DNA of 64,000 bases, taken from Actinoplanes aureus (GTDB lineage Bacteria; Actinomycetota; Actinomycetes; Mycobacteriales; Micromonosporaceae). Each line of letters starts with the position of its first letter. Position 1 is the first letter of the stretch. The position numbers and the translations under genes were made by a program. The notes under the pieces were generated by a model. That model did no database searches and had not been told where the DNA came from. It saw nothing but the letters and a program-made list of their open reading frames with translations. This document shows, piece after piece, positions 25,087-33,180 of this stretch. Location of the stretch: positions 124,001-188,000 of the forward strand of contig NZ_JADQTO010000015.1 of assembly GCF_015704865.1 (NCBI RefSeq), read 5' to 3'.

Positions 25087-27387
25087 GCCCCGAACCACGC
25101 CCGGCCGGAAGCCGACGGCCTGCATCTGAACCACCGCCCCGGCGCGGCCCAGCTGGATCAGATCCAGGACGGCGGTGACCAGGTCGGCCGGATGGGTACG
25201 GCGCGGGTCGGCGGTCACGCACATCGCCCGGACGCCGTAGCCCTGCGCCGGCCCGGCCAGGCTCGCGGTGAACCTGATCAGCCGGTCCTCGGCCTCCGGC
25301 GCCGAGACGACGTTGACGATCTCCCCACCGCCGCCGGCCCGCATCGGCTCGAGCAGGTGCTGGCTCACCAGCATCGCGGCGGTCATCTCCTCGCCGCTGC
25401 CGCTGACGCTGTTCACCAGTACGCCGGGACCGCCCAGCTCGTCGGCGGCGTCAACGATCCGGTCCAGGTAGCGCGGGTCGCGGATGTCGGCCCGCAACGC
25501 CCGCGCCGGCACGCCGAACGCCCGGACCTGCGTCGCACACGCCTCGGCGCTGCCGGGGTCGGTGTCCACGGCGACGATCCCGTACCCGGCGCTGGCCAGC
25601 CCGGAGGCGATGGCCCGGCCCAGCCCGGCACCGGCGGCGGTGACCACGGCGACGGCCTGGGCCGTGATGGGTGCGATCAGGGCTTGCGTGCCGGGGTCGT
25701 CGGTGGTCCGCTGATCGATCAGGGTGTGCTGGGCGGGGTTGTGCGGCTGGGGTGTGGTCGGTCCGCCGTTGCTCACCGGGACCTGGGCGATCGCTCGCGG
25801 GTGTTCGGCGACCGATTGCGGTGCCGGCGATTGCGGGGCCACCGGGTGCGGGGCCACCGGCTGCCGCGCCACGGGCTGCGGGGCCGGTCCTCCACCGCCA
25901 GCAGCCGCCTGGACGGTCGCCCGGCCGCGAGCCGGCGCCCCGTGCGACGGCTCTCCGGACCGGCGCGGATCCGGAGCGGGCTCGGGCCGGCGCGCGCTCG
26001 GCGATGCGGCAGCCGCCATGCGGGCCTCCCGCCGGGCCGCGGCGGTCGCTTCGCGGGCTTCCCACTTGACCGCGGCGTTCGCTTCGCGGACCTCCCGCTT
26101 CTCGGCGGCTCTGGCCTCACGAGCTTCCCGCCTTGCTGCGGCGTTCGCCTCTCGGGCCTCCCGCTTCGCCGCGGCACGCGCCTGCCGGGACTCCTTCGCC
26201 GCCGGCCGTCCGCGGTCGCCGGCCGCAGCCACCGGCCGAGCCCGATCACCCGCAGCAGCCGCCGGCCGTGCCCGATCGCCGGACGACCCCGTGGCGCCGG
26301 CCCGCCCGTCCCGCTCACCGCGGCGGCGCCGGATCACGAAGGCCGCCACCACCGCGGCCACAAGGAGCAGCACAATCAGGACCGGCCAGCTGACCAGCAC
26401 CTGCGCGATCTCCACGAGCGGTCCGTCGGTGAGTCCGCTGGTCAGATCGATATTCCCGGCCAGCCCACCCGGCAGCGTGATCTCCGGCAGCTCACCCACC
26501 AGCGGCGACACGCTGACCGCGAGTGCCATCAACCCGGCGAACGCCGCGAACCCGATCTGGTAGATCCCACCGCGAGCTTGCTCGTCCTCCGGCGTTCCAT
26601 ACGGATCGATCACCAGCACGCCCTGCACGGCTCCACCCAGGCACATACCCGCGGCGAACAGCACCGGCACCACCACGACCGGATAGGCCGGCAGCACGAA
26701 CAGGGCCATCCCGGTGGCGAGCACGAGCAGCGCCGCCTCCGCCGCGATGCCCAACCCGGCGCCGAACAGCAGACCCACCACGAACAGCTGCCACGGACTG
26801 CGTACCCACTCGATCAGCCGGTCGACGAACCGGCCCACCGGCCACCGGTTGCCGGGCGGCTCCCCGGCGGCCGGCCCGCGCCGCCGCCGTACCGCTCCGA
26901 ACAGGATGGTCATGCTCAGGACACCGAGGATCCCGAGGAACACCCCGGCGTCCGCCGCGTCGACGATCAGCCGCGGGACGAACCCGTCGAGCCCGCGCCA
27001 CCAGGCGAACCCCTGCACACCCATGGTCAGCAGGAGTGTCAGGGCGGTCACCGACGCGGCATAGCCGAGGGCGAACCAGAATCCCACCGCGGGCGACCGG
27101 CGACCGCGCCGCGCCAGCTCGGCCGCGCTGTCCCCGACCGCGGTCAGATGGCGCGGGTCGAACGCCCGCCGCAGCCCCAGCACGTATGCCACGATGCCGG
27201 CCGCGACCACCACGCCCTGCCGGTCGTCGCCGAGCTGGTACCCGTCCGGCAGCAGCAGCCCGAACAGCAGCCCGAACCCGGCCAGGTGCAGCAGCACGAC
27301 GACCGCGGCCATCCCGGCCAGGGACCGCTGGTCCGTACCGTCCACGTTGTAGCGCAGGCGGGACGACCCGGTCCTGTAGTCAGCCAT
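25069..27387 (-). CDS. NiCoT-like membrane protein fused to a catalytically altered SDR domain
   Basis: 772 aa; ATG preceded by GAAGGGAA. Residues ~1-345 form a membrane part with eight hydrophobic segments resembling NiCoT nickel/cobalt permeases: GLRRAFDPRHLTAVGDS replaces the usual HAxDADHI motif, LLFGAGLGIAAEAALL replaces the LGFDTATE motif, LFAAGMCLGGAV replaces AGMxLxDT. Residues ~370-480 are charged repeats of A-REAREA type (a probable coiled coil), followed by a Pro/Gln-rich linker. The last ~210 residues are an SDR Rossmann domain (VTAAGAGLGRAIASGLASAG) in which the YxxxK site reads FTASL. Metal transport and dehydrogenase activity are both doubtful. Confidence 0.8.
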   Translation of the reverse strand: MADYRTGSSRLRYNVDGTDQRSLAGMAAVVVLLHLAGFGLLFGLLLPDGYQLGDDRQGVVVAAGIVAYVLGLRRAFDPRHLTAVGDSAAELARRGRRSPAVGFWFALGYAASVTALTLLLTMGVQGFAWWRGLDGFVPRLIVDAADAGVFLGILGVLSMTILFGAVRRRRGPAAGEPPGNRWPVGRFVDRLIEWVRSPWQLFVVGLLFGAGLGIAAEAALLVLATGMALFVLPAYPVVVVPVLFAAGMCLGGAVQGVLVIDPYGTPEDEQARGGIYQIGFAAFAGLMALAVSVSPLVGELPEITLPGGLAGNIDLTSGLTDGPLVEIAQVLVSWPVLIVLLLVAAVVAAFVIRRRRGERDGRAGATGSSGDRARPAAAAGDRARPVAAAGDRGRPAAKESRQARAAAKREAREANAAARREAREARAAEKREVREANAAVKWEAREATAAARREARMAAAASPSARRPEPAPDPRRSGEPSHGAPARGRATVQAAAGGGGPAPQPVARQPVAPHPVAPQSPAPQSVAEHPRAIAQVPVSNGGPTTPQPHNPAQHTLIDQRTTDDPGTQALIAPITAQAVAVVTAAGAGLGRAIASGLASAGYGIVAVDTDPGSAEACATQVRAFGVPARALRADIRDPRYLDRIVDAADELGGPGVLVNSVSGSGEEMTAAMLVSQHLLEPMRAGGGGEIVNVVSAPEAEDRLIRFTASLAGPAQGYGVRAMCVTADPRRTHPADLVTAVLDLIQLGRAGAVVQMQAVGFRPGVVRGSAPVG

Positions 27388-27431
27388 GTCGACGTTCCCT
27401 TCACCTCGCCGGGCGTACGGTGAATGGGATT

Positions 27432-27448
27432 CGTGGCCGGCGGCCACG
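27432..27448. promoter_or_regulatory. 17-bp palindrome between divergent NiCoT-SDR and hydrolase genes
   Basis: CGTGGCCG-G-CGGCCACG is a perfect palindrome with one central base, 45 nt upstream of the NiCoT-SDR ATG and 42 nt upstream of the hydrolase GTG. It may be an operator for both genes or a hairpin in a transcript. High GC makes chance more likely than for AT-rich sites. Confidence 0.35.
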
Positions 27449-27489
27449 TGGATGGCCGGCGCCCGAGGAATCCGGGAAGGGATGGCACG

Positions 27490-28050
27490 GTGGCCGGAAA
27501 CGTCGCGCTCCTGATTCCCGGCCACGGCTACTCCGTCGAACGGCCGCTGCTGCACTTCGCCGGCGCGGTGTTCCGGAGCCACGGCTGGACCACACGGGAG
27601 GTCAGCTGGCCGGAGTCCCCGCCGCCGCGGGACGGTCAGGATCTGCCCGTCTGGTTCGCTCGTCTGCGCTCCTTCACGCTCGCGCACGTCGGCCGCGTGC
27701 TTGAACGCGAAACCGCACCGAGGATCGCCCTGGCCGGCAAGTCGATGGGCGCGTTCGCCGCCGCCCTGGCCGCCGACCGGGGTCTGCCCGGCATCTGGCT
27801 GACCCCGGTACTGCGTGACACCGAGCTGCCGGCCGACCTGCGCCGCGGCTCAGCGCCGTTCCTGCTGGCCGGCGGCACGGCCGACCCGTCGTGGGACCCC
27901 GAGCTGGCCCGAAGTCTCGGCCGGCCGGTTCACGAGGCGGAGAACGCGGATCACGGCATGGAGATCGCCGGCGACCCGGTGCGCTCGGCCGAGGCGCTGC
28001 GCCAGGTCACCGTCGCGATGGACGCGTTCGTCCGAACCCTGTACGGATAA
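27490..28050 (+). CDS. Small alpha/beta hydrolase
   Basis: 186 aa. The GTG at 27490 has GGAAGGGA seven bases upstream and begins just before the first beta strand (VALLIPGHGYSVERPLL); a longer reading frame from 27424 lacks such a site. Nucleophile elbow G-K-S-M-G (ALAGKSMGAFAA), acid near GGTADPSWD, and a C-terminal His in ADHGMEI complete an alpha/beta hydrolase triad. The lack of a cap domain and the short length resemble dienelactone hydrolase-like or serine esterase-like proteins. Substrate unknown. Followed by RidA 24 nt later. Confidence 0.82.
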   Translation: MAGNVALLIPGHGYSVERPLLHFAGAVFRSHGWTTREVSWPESPPPRDGQDLPVWFARLRSFTLAHVGRVLERETAPRIALAGKSMGAFAAALAADRGLPGIWLTPVLRDTELPADLRRGSAPFLLAGGTADPSWDPELARSLGRPVHEAENADHGMEIAGDPVRSAEALRQVTVAMDAFVRTLYG

Positions 28051-28074
28051 GTGCTGGTCGCATACCTTCCCGGC

Positions 28075-28461
28075 ATGACCGAACGACGAGCGATCTTCAG
28101 CGGTTCCACCTTCGAGGACCAGATCGGGTACGCCCGGGCCGTGGTCGACGGCGACCGCGTGTACGTCTCCGGCACCACCGGCTACGACTACACCACGATG
28201 ACGATCTCCGACGACGTGGTCGAGCAGACCGAACAGTGCCTGCGCAACGTCGAGGCGGCCCTGGCCGAGGCGGGTTGCACCCTGGCGGACGTGGTACGGG
28301 TCCGCTACCTGCTGCCCGACCGCGCCGACTTCGAGCCGTGCTGGCCGACGCTGCGCCGCCGGTTCGGCGACATCCGGCCGGCCGCCACCATGCTCGTCTG
28401 CGGGCTCGCCGACCCACGCATGAAGATCGAGATCGAGGTCGACGCCCGGCGCCGGTCCTGA
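28075..28461 (+). CDS. RidA/YjgF-family protein lacking the deaminase arginine
   Basis: 128 aa from the ATG at 28075. The chorismate mutase-like trimer fold is shown by GYARAVVDGDRVYVSGTTGYD, NVEAALAEAGCTLADVVRVRYLLPD and the terminal KIEIEVDAR. In RidA enamine/imine deaminases the strand RPAR(T/S) carries the catalytic Arg; here it reads RPAATML, with Ala at that position, so this is likely a non-deaminating relative (Rid5-7 type). The conserved Glu in IEVDA is present. Cotranscribed with the small hydrolase, probably. Confidence 0.88.
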   Translation: MTERRAIFSGSTFEDQIGYARAVVDGDRVYVSGTTGYDYTTMTISDDVVEQTEQCLRNVEAALAEAGCTLADVVRVRYLLPDRADFEPCWPTLRRRFGDIRPAATMLVCGLADPRMKIEIEVDARRRS

Positions 28462-28489
28462 CGTCCGCTGAGGGTGGCCATCCGCTGGA

Positions 28490-29407
28490 TCAGCGCGAGA
28501 TCGGGCCCCGGGCGGTGAGCTCGTCGACGGAGACGCAGGAGATCAGGCACCGTTCCTTGGCGTCGCCCATCAGCAGTGCCGTCCACGTGGTGAATCCACC
28601 GTCCCCGATCTCCGCACCGGCGGCAGTGGTCCGGAGGGCGGCACAGGTGTAGTAACCCCGGCCCCGTTCGCGCTCGGGTTCCTCGACCACCGGCACGCCA
28701 TGGGCGGCATCGGGCGCGGGCGGGGCGGTGTCGTCGAAGCACGTGTAGTGCACCTGCGGCGAGGCGGCCGGCACCAGGGCGGCCAGCGCACGCTGCCAGA
28801 AGCCGACGTGCATCGCCAGCATCCGCGCCTGCGTCGTGCCGTTACCGGCGTCGCGGCCGCTGGAAACCAGCGAGAACAGCCGGAAGTGCGCAGGCGCGCC
28901 CGCCACGAACCGTTGCGCCCGGACCAGCCGGTGGCTCGCCGCCAGATGAACCAGGCCGCCACCGGGCTGCCGCAGGCGCCGGTCGGCGGCCTCGATCGCC
29001 AGGGCGTTGGTGGCGTCACTGACCAACTCGGACGAGCGCATCGTCGTGACCACCCGGTTCTGGCTCACCGGGCCGAGCGCCGAGCACGCGCCGACCGGCG
29101 CGAGCGGCGACAACTCCACGCCCTCGACTGCGGCAGGCAGCAACTCCCACAACCGGGCCACGACCGCGGTGATCTCGCGCGGGCCGGCAGCGGCGGGCCG
29201 CACGAACCGGTCCTCGCGCCACCGGCGGACCAGATCCGCCGGGCGTACCCGAGAGGAACGCGCCCGCGCCACCGACAGCAGCAGCGTCTGCTGATCGGTG
29301 GGTGACAGGCCGAGCAACGCCTCCCGGCTGCCGTCCGGCAGCCGTGCCCACACCCGCTGTTCCGCCGCCGACAGCTCCTCGCCGCTCATCCGGCCACGAT
29401 CGGTCAT
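28490..29407 (-). CDS. Conserved protein of unknown function
   Basis: 305 aa from the ATG at 29407. The N-terminal ~75 residues are helical and charged (EQRVWARLPDGSREALLGLSP). The most conserved-looking stretch is LSPLAPVGACSALGPVSQNRVVTTMRSSELVSDATNALAIEAA (residues ~100-142), followed by an alpha/beta portion with HLAASHRLVRAQ and a C-terminal part with YYTCAALRT and GGFTTWTALLMGDAKERCLIS. I recall similar hypothetical proteins in many bacteria. The central block has a class-II-synthetase-like flavour, but I cannot confirm that. Divergent from the gcvH riboswitch transcript. Confidence 0.7.
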   Translation of the reverse strand: MTDRGRMSGEELSAAEQRVWARLPDGSREALLGLSPTDQQTLLLSVARARSSRVRPADLVRRWREDRFVRPAAAGPREITAVVARLWELLPAAVEGVELSPLAPVGACSALGPVSQNRVVTTMRSSELVSDATNALAIEAADRRLRQPGGGLVHLAASHRLVRAQRFVAGAPAHFRLFSLVSSGRDAGNGTTQARMLAMHVGFWQRALAALVPAASPQVHYTCFDDTAPPAPDAAHGVPVVEEPERERGRGYYTCAALRTTAAGAEIGDGGFTTWTALLMGDAKERCLISCVSVDELTARGPISR

Positions 29408-29498
29408 CACCGCGGCCCGGCGCCACCGGAATAGCGTCTTGACCCGGCCCGGTAGGCTTACGCCGCCCACAACCGAATACCTCGCCGCATCAACCGTC

Positions 29499-29681
29499 GC
29501 GGGAGAGTCCTCGCCTCTTCAGCGAGGCGCCGAAGGAGCAACTTCTCCCTCAGAATCTCTCAGGCCCCGGTACCGCAACGGTCAGGCGACTCTGGAAAGT
29601 CGGACGCCACCCGCGTCCGCGCCCACGGTGCAAGCCGCTTCGGCGGTGAACCTCTCAGGCCACGTGACAGAGCGAGGGAGG
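29499..29681 (+). promoter_or_regulatory. Tandem glycine riboswitch
   Basis: Two glycine aptamers in series just upstream of gcvH. Aptamer 1 starts GGGAGAG at 29501, includes CGCCGAAGGAGCAA and closes with CTCTCAGGCCCCGGTACCG. Aptamer 2 starts GCGACTCTGGAAAG, includes CGCCCACGGTGCAAGCCG and GGCGGTGAACCTCTCAGGCC, and ends with GACAGAG. These conserved blocks and the short linker are typical. Glycine binding would switch on glycine cleavage gene expression. The second aptamer runs to within 25 nt of the ATG, so control is likely at translation or by a compact platform. Confidence 0.93.
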
Positions 29682-29705
29682 CCGACCCGACCCCAGGAGC
29701 CTCCC

Positions 29706-30083
29706 ATGATCCCGCAGAACCTGCGCTACAGCCGTGACCACGAGTGGCTCACCGACGACGAGATCGCCACCGTCGGCATCACCGCTTTCGCCGCCGAGGC
29801 GCTCGGCGACGTCGTCTTCATCGATCTGCCCGAGCCGGGCACCGTGGTCAAGGCCGGCGACCCGTGCGGCGAGATCGAGTCCACCAAGTCGGTCAGTGAG
29901 GTGTACGCCCCGGCGGACGGCGAGATCGTCGAGGTCAACCCGGCGCTCCCCGACGAACCGGGCCTGCTCAACTCCGACCCGTACGGCGCGGGCTGGCTCT
30001 TCCGGCTCCGCGTCACCGGGTCCCCGGACCTGCTGAACGCGATCGGCTACGCCGACCTGGTAGGGCCATCACCCCGGCGATAG
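29706..30083 (+). CDS. gcvH: Glycine cleavage system H protein
   Basis: 125 aa. Lipoyl-carrier protein of the glycine cleavage complex; shuttles the aminomethyl group from P to T protein. Family signature HEWLTDDEIATVGITAFAAEALGDVVFIDLP with lipoyl-lysine K61 in GEIESTKSVSEVYAPADGEI. The length matches the family. Preceded by the tandem glycine riboswitch and GGAG before the ATG. gcvT and gcvP are not next to it, so the riboswitch regulates this carrier on its own here. Confidence 0.97.
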   Translation: MIPQNLRYSRDHEWLTDDEIATVGITAFAAEALGDVVFIDLPEPGTVVKAGDPCGEIESTKSVSEVYAPADGEIVEVNPALPDEPGLLNSDPYGAGWLFRLRVTGSPDLLNAIGYADLVGPSPRR

Positions 30084-30175
30084 GCCCCGCCTGGGATGTA
30101 TCGACCCTCGTCTATTTCCGGCTACGGTCAGCCCGGGCAACCGCCCGTTCCCCAAGGCAGGAAGGGACTTTTCGG

Positions 30176-30916
30176 ATGCGCAAACCCGCCCGGCTTCTCC
30201 TCGCTGCCGCCTTCGTCGTCGCCGGCGTGTTCGCGCCGGCCACCGCGGTCGCGGCCAGTCCCACGGAGCCGACTCCCGGCACCCTGGTCGTCGGCGGTGA
30301 GCCCGCCAGCGAGAACTACTCGTTCATGGTCTACGTCTCCGGCTGCACCGGCTCGCTCATCAAGGCGAACTGGGCGGTCACCGCCAAACACTGCCCGACC
30401 CCCTCTTCGGTACGGGTAGGCAGCGTCGACCGGTCCGCCGGCGGCACCGTCGTCGCCGTCCGGCGGGCCGTCAACCACCCGCGGATCGACGTCAAGCTGC
30501 TCGAACTCGCGTCGTCGGTGTCGCACGCCCCCGCGCCGATCCCCACGGCCTCGGGCGCTGTCGGCACCGCCACCCGCATCATCGGCTGGGGCCAGACCTG
30601 TCCCACCCGCGGCTGCGGCTCCACCCCGCGCATCGCGAACGAGCTCGACACCTCGATCGTCGCGGACAGCCGCTGCCTCGGCATCAACGCCGCGTACGAG
30701 ATCTGCACGAACAACACCGGCGGCAACGCCGGCGCCTGCTACGGCGACTCCGGCGGCCCGCAGGTCCGGCAGGTCAGCGGTCGCTGGGCGCTGATCGGCG
30801 TGACCAGCCGGGCCGGCAACAACAGCTCGGTCTGCGCGACCGCGCCGTCCATCTACGGCGATCTGCCGTCCATCCGTACCTGGGTCAACCAGCAGGTCGG
30901 CGGCCTTCCCGCCTGA
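30176..30916 (+). CDS. Secreted trypsin-like serine protease (S1)
   Basis: 246 aa. Signal peptide MRKPARLLLAAAFVVAGVFA with likely cleavage near residues 26-28 (AVA-AS). A short pro-part is followed by VVGGEPASENYSF, the usual activation site. The triad is visible: His in TAKHC, Asp in NHPRIDVKLLEL and Ser in ACYGDSGGPQV. Cysteines fit three disulfides. Streptomyces trypsins and similar actinobacterial exoenzymes share this plan. Preceded by GGAAGGGA. Followed by a strong hairpin terminator. Confidence 0.95.
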   Translation: MRKPARLLLAAAFVVAGVFAPATAVAASPTEPTPGTLVVGGEPASENYSFMVYVSGCTGSLIKANWAVTAKHCPTPSSVRVGSVDRSAGGTVVAVRRAVNHPRIDVKLLELASSVSHAPAPIPTASGAVGTATRIIGWGQTCPTRGCGSTPRIANELDTSIVADSRCLGINAAYEICTNNTGGNAGACYGDSGGPQVRQVSGRWALIGVTSRAGNNSSVCATAPSIYGDLPSIRTWVNQQVGGLPA

Positions 30917-30933
30917 CACACCAGCACCACCGC

Positions 30934-30961
30934 GGGCCGGCGCGATCAATCGCGCCGGCCC
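30934..30961 (+). terminator. Strong hairpin terminator after the secreted protease
   Basis: GGGCCGGCGCGA (30934-30945), loop TCAA, TCGCGCCGGCCC (30950-30961): a perfect 12-bp stem 18 nt downstream of the protease stop. There is no U-tract, as is common for intrinsic terminators of high-GC actinobacteria. Confidence 0.8.
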
Positions 30962-31044
30962 CGCGCGCGCTTGGGAACCGGCGAGGCGGGTAATTGGTGC
31001 GGACCCAAAGCGGCCCTTACCCGTACGTCAGGAAACGCCCCACG

Positions 31045-32256
31045 ATGACCACAGCGACCCGCCCGGCGCCCACCGCCGAATCCCGTGTCCTGGCACGCTA
31101 TCTCACCGCCGCCGTCGGCGCCCGGCTCGCCGACGAGGGCGCCCGGGTGGCGATCGTGCTGCTCGCGCTCGAACGAACCGGACGAGCCGACCTCGGCGGC
31201 CTGCTCGTCGCCGCGCTAATGATCCCGCACGTGGCAGCCGCACCGCTGGCGGGCACCGCCGCCGACACGGTGCGCCGCCGCAAGCCGCTGTATGCGACCG
31301 CTTTCACCGCGTACGCCGCAGCACTTGCCGCCGCAGCCGCGCTGATCGGCCGCTCCACCGCGGCCGCCGCGGCCAGTCTGATCATCGCCGGCTGCCTGTC
31401 ACCGCTGCTGCTGGGCGGCCTGAGCAGCCTGCTCAGCGAACTGACCCCGGCTACCTTGTCGCGTGCCTTCTCCCTGGACGCCACCACCTACGGCCTGGCC
31501 GGAATCCTCGGCCCGGCGCTGGCCGCCGTCGTCGCCGGCGCCACCGGCGCGGCCTGGTCGCTGATCGCCCTCGGCGGCTGCGTCACCATCGGCGCCTTGT
31601 TCTTCCTCACCCTGCCCCTGGCGGCCCGGCCACCCGTCGCCGGCAGGCGCCGCAGACCCCCCGCACTCGGCGGACTCACCGTCATGGTCCGGCGCCGCCG
31701 CCTAGGCGCCATGACCGTAGCCTCCGCATTGAGCCAGCTCGGCTTCGGCGCCCTGCCGCTGGCCGCGGCAGCGGTCGCCATCCACACCGACCGCCCGGCC
31801 CTGACCGGCCTGATCATGTCCGTGACCGCCGCCGGCGGCTTGCTCGGGTCGCTGCTGTGCCTACGGATCCGCGCCGTACACCGGCACCCAGAACGGGCAT
31901 TGCTGCTCTGCACGATCGGCATGGCCGTACCGTTCCTGCTGACCGCCGCAGCGCCCGCCGGCTGGCTGCTGCTCGCCCTGTTCGGCGTGGCCGGCCTGTT
32001 CAGCAGCCCGGTCACGGTCGCGCTCTTCACGATCCGGGACCGGGAATCCCCACCGGACCACCGCACCCAGGTCTTCACCCTCGGCGCCGGCATCAAGGTC
32101 ACCGCAGCCGCCGCCGGCGCGGCCGCCGGCGGCCTGATGACCGCGCACGGCCCCACCGCACTGCTGCTAGCCGTAGGCGCGAGCCAGCTACTCGCCGCGA
32201 CCGCCGGCGCGGCCCTGCTCCCCCGCAGGCCACAACGGCCGCCGCAATCCGAGTGA
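31045..32256 (+). CDS. Major facilitator superfamily transporter
   Basis: 403 aa from the ATG at 31045. Twelve hydrophobic segments are readable, the first near residues 40-60. Loop 2-3 motif A is GTAADTVRRRKPLY. Central basic loop ~205-225 (GRRRRPPALGGLTVMVRRRR) splits the two halves. Composition (very rich in Ala, Gly and Leu) and length match MFS drug/metabolite exporters. Substrate not determinable. Upstream is the protease terminator; downstream 49 nt separate it from the SGNH hydrolase. Confidence 0.92.
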   Translation: MTTATRPAPTAESRVLARYLTAAVGARLADEGARVAIVLLALERTGRADLGGLLVAALMIPHVAAAPLAGTAADTVRRRKPLYATAFTAYAAALAAAAALIGRSTAAAAASLIIAGCLSPLLLGGLSSLLSELTPATLSRAFSLDATTYGLAGILGPALAAVVAGATGAAWSLIALGGCVTIGALFFLTLPLAARPPVAGRRRRPPALGGLTVMVRRRRLGAMTVASALSQLGFGALPLAAAAVAIHTDRPALTGLIMSVTAAGGLLGSLLCLRIRAVHRHPERALLLCTIGMAVPFLLTAAAPAGWLLLALFGVAGLFSSPVTVALFTIRDRESPPDHRTQVFTLGAGIKVTAAAAGAAAGGLMTAHGPTALLLAVGASQLLAATAGAALLPRRPQRPPQSE

Positions 32257-32305
32257 CGCAGGTCGCGCTGGGAAGCAGCCCACCAGCCAAATCGTTGCGA
32301 ATGGC

Positions 32306-32926
32306 ATGACGCTGAAGCTCGCAGTCCTCGGCGACTCCATCGCCTACGGCCAGGGCGCCGCCCGCCCCGCCGACACGGTCGCGGCCCGCCTCTCCACCGT
32401 TCTCACTCATGACGGCATACCGAACGACACCCGGATCTTCGCCGTTCCCGGCGCCCGCAGCCGGGACCTCGCCGCCCAGGTACAGCGAACCCTCCCCTGG
32501 CGCCCGGACCTAGCGTTGATCATCATCGGCGCGAACGACCTGACCCGCTTCGTCCCACCCCAGCAGGCGGCAGCCCAGCTGGAAAGCGCGGTCCGCGCAC
32601 TACGCTCGGCATCCGCCGAGGTGATCGTCGCCCCCGCTCCCGACCTGAGCGTGGTCCCCTGGGTACCACCCCAGATGCGCGCCACGGTCCGCGCCGCCAG
32701 CCAGCTCCTGCACGACGCCCAGACCGCGGCCGCCCTGGCCGCGGGCGCCCACGCGGCCGACATCGGCATGACCTCCACCGCCGGCTTCGCCCAGGACCAG
32801 GACCTGTTCAGCGCCGACCGGTTCCACCCGTCAAGCGCGGGCTACGCGGTGATCGCGGCCGCCTTGACCCCCACCGTCCGCACGGCGGCGTCCCGCCGCC
32901 TCATCCCCCGCTCACCAGCCGCCTGA
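32306..32926 (+). CDS. SGNH/GDSL-family hydrolase
   Basis: 206 aa, no signal peptide. Block I is LAVLGDSIAYGQG with Ser at residue ~11, block II Gly in GARSRDL, block III GANDLT (Asn), block V DRFHPSSAGYAVIA with Asp and His. All four catalytic blocks are present, so an active esterase/lipase or deacylase is expected. Substrate unknown. The stop is followed by a 248-nt convergent gap with repeat motifs. Confidence 0.9.
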   Translation: MTLKLAVLGDSIAYGQGAARPADTVAARLSTVLTHDGIPNDTRIFAVPGARSRDLAAQVQRTLPWRPDLALIIIGANDLTRFVPPQQAAAQLESAVRALRSASAEVIVAPAPDLSVVPWVPPQMRATVRAASQLLHDAQTAAALAAGAHAADIGMTSTAGFAQDQDLFSADRFHPSSAGYAVIAAALTPTVRTAASRRLIPRSPAA

Positions 32927-33000
32927 CGAGGTACGGGCAGCCGCCGCCCCGCCACATCGACCCCGTCCCGCCCTGCCACGCGAGCCAGCCACCCCGACCT

Positions 33001-33053
33001 GCCCCAAAGCGACCGCCGGGAAAGTTCCGTCCCAGCGCGACCACCCGGAAGCA
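33001..33053 (+). repeat. Two tandem copies of the ~20-nt dispersed motif
   Basis: GCCCCAAAGCGACCGCCGGG (33001-33020, then AAA) and GTCCCAGCGCGACCACCCGG (33029-33048, then AAGCAG) repeat the motif seen at 22241. A third partial unit (CCCAGCGCGGCCGCTGG) follows at 33060. They are directly upstream of repeat copy B, so this gap is an assembly of repeats. Confidence 0.5.
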
Positions 33054-33080
33054 GAGACACCCAGCGCGGCCGCTGGTCTT

Positions 33081-33180
33081 GGCCCAACGTGGGTGCTGTC
33101 TGGCGGCCGTTGAGACAGCATTGAGCGCGGGCCGAGCAAGATCACCGCTTGGGGACCCTGACCACGGAAGCTCTCTAGCC
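33081..33180 (-). repeat. Copy B of the 100-bp dispersed repeat with an 8-bp hairpin
   Basis: Inverted relative to copy A (12007-12106), 94 of 100 bases identical. Read on the minus strand it begins GGCTAG, whose TAG is the stop of the PIN gene. The hairpin TGCTGTCT (33094-33101)/AGACAGCA (33113-33120) is perfect. As with copy A it stands between two convergent genes. Confidence 0.85.

Noticed and set aside
25192..27423. Long plus-strand frame opposite the NiCoT-SDR fusion
   Set aside because: His/Arg/Gln-rich shadow text; the minus strand has hydrophobic segments and Rossmann motif.
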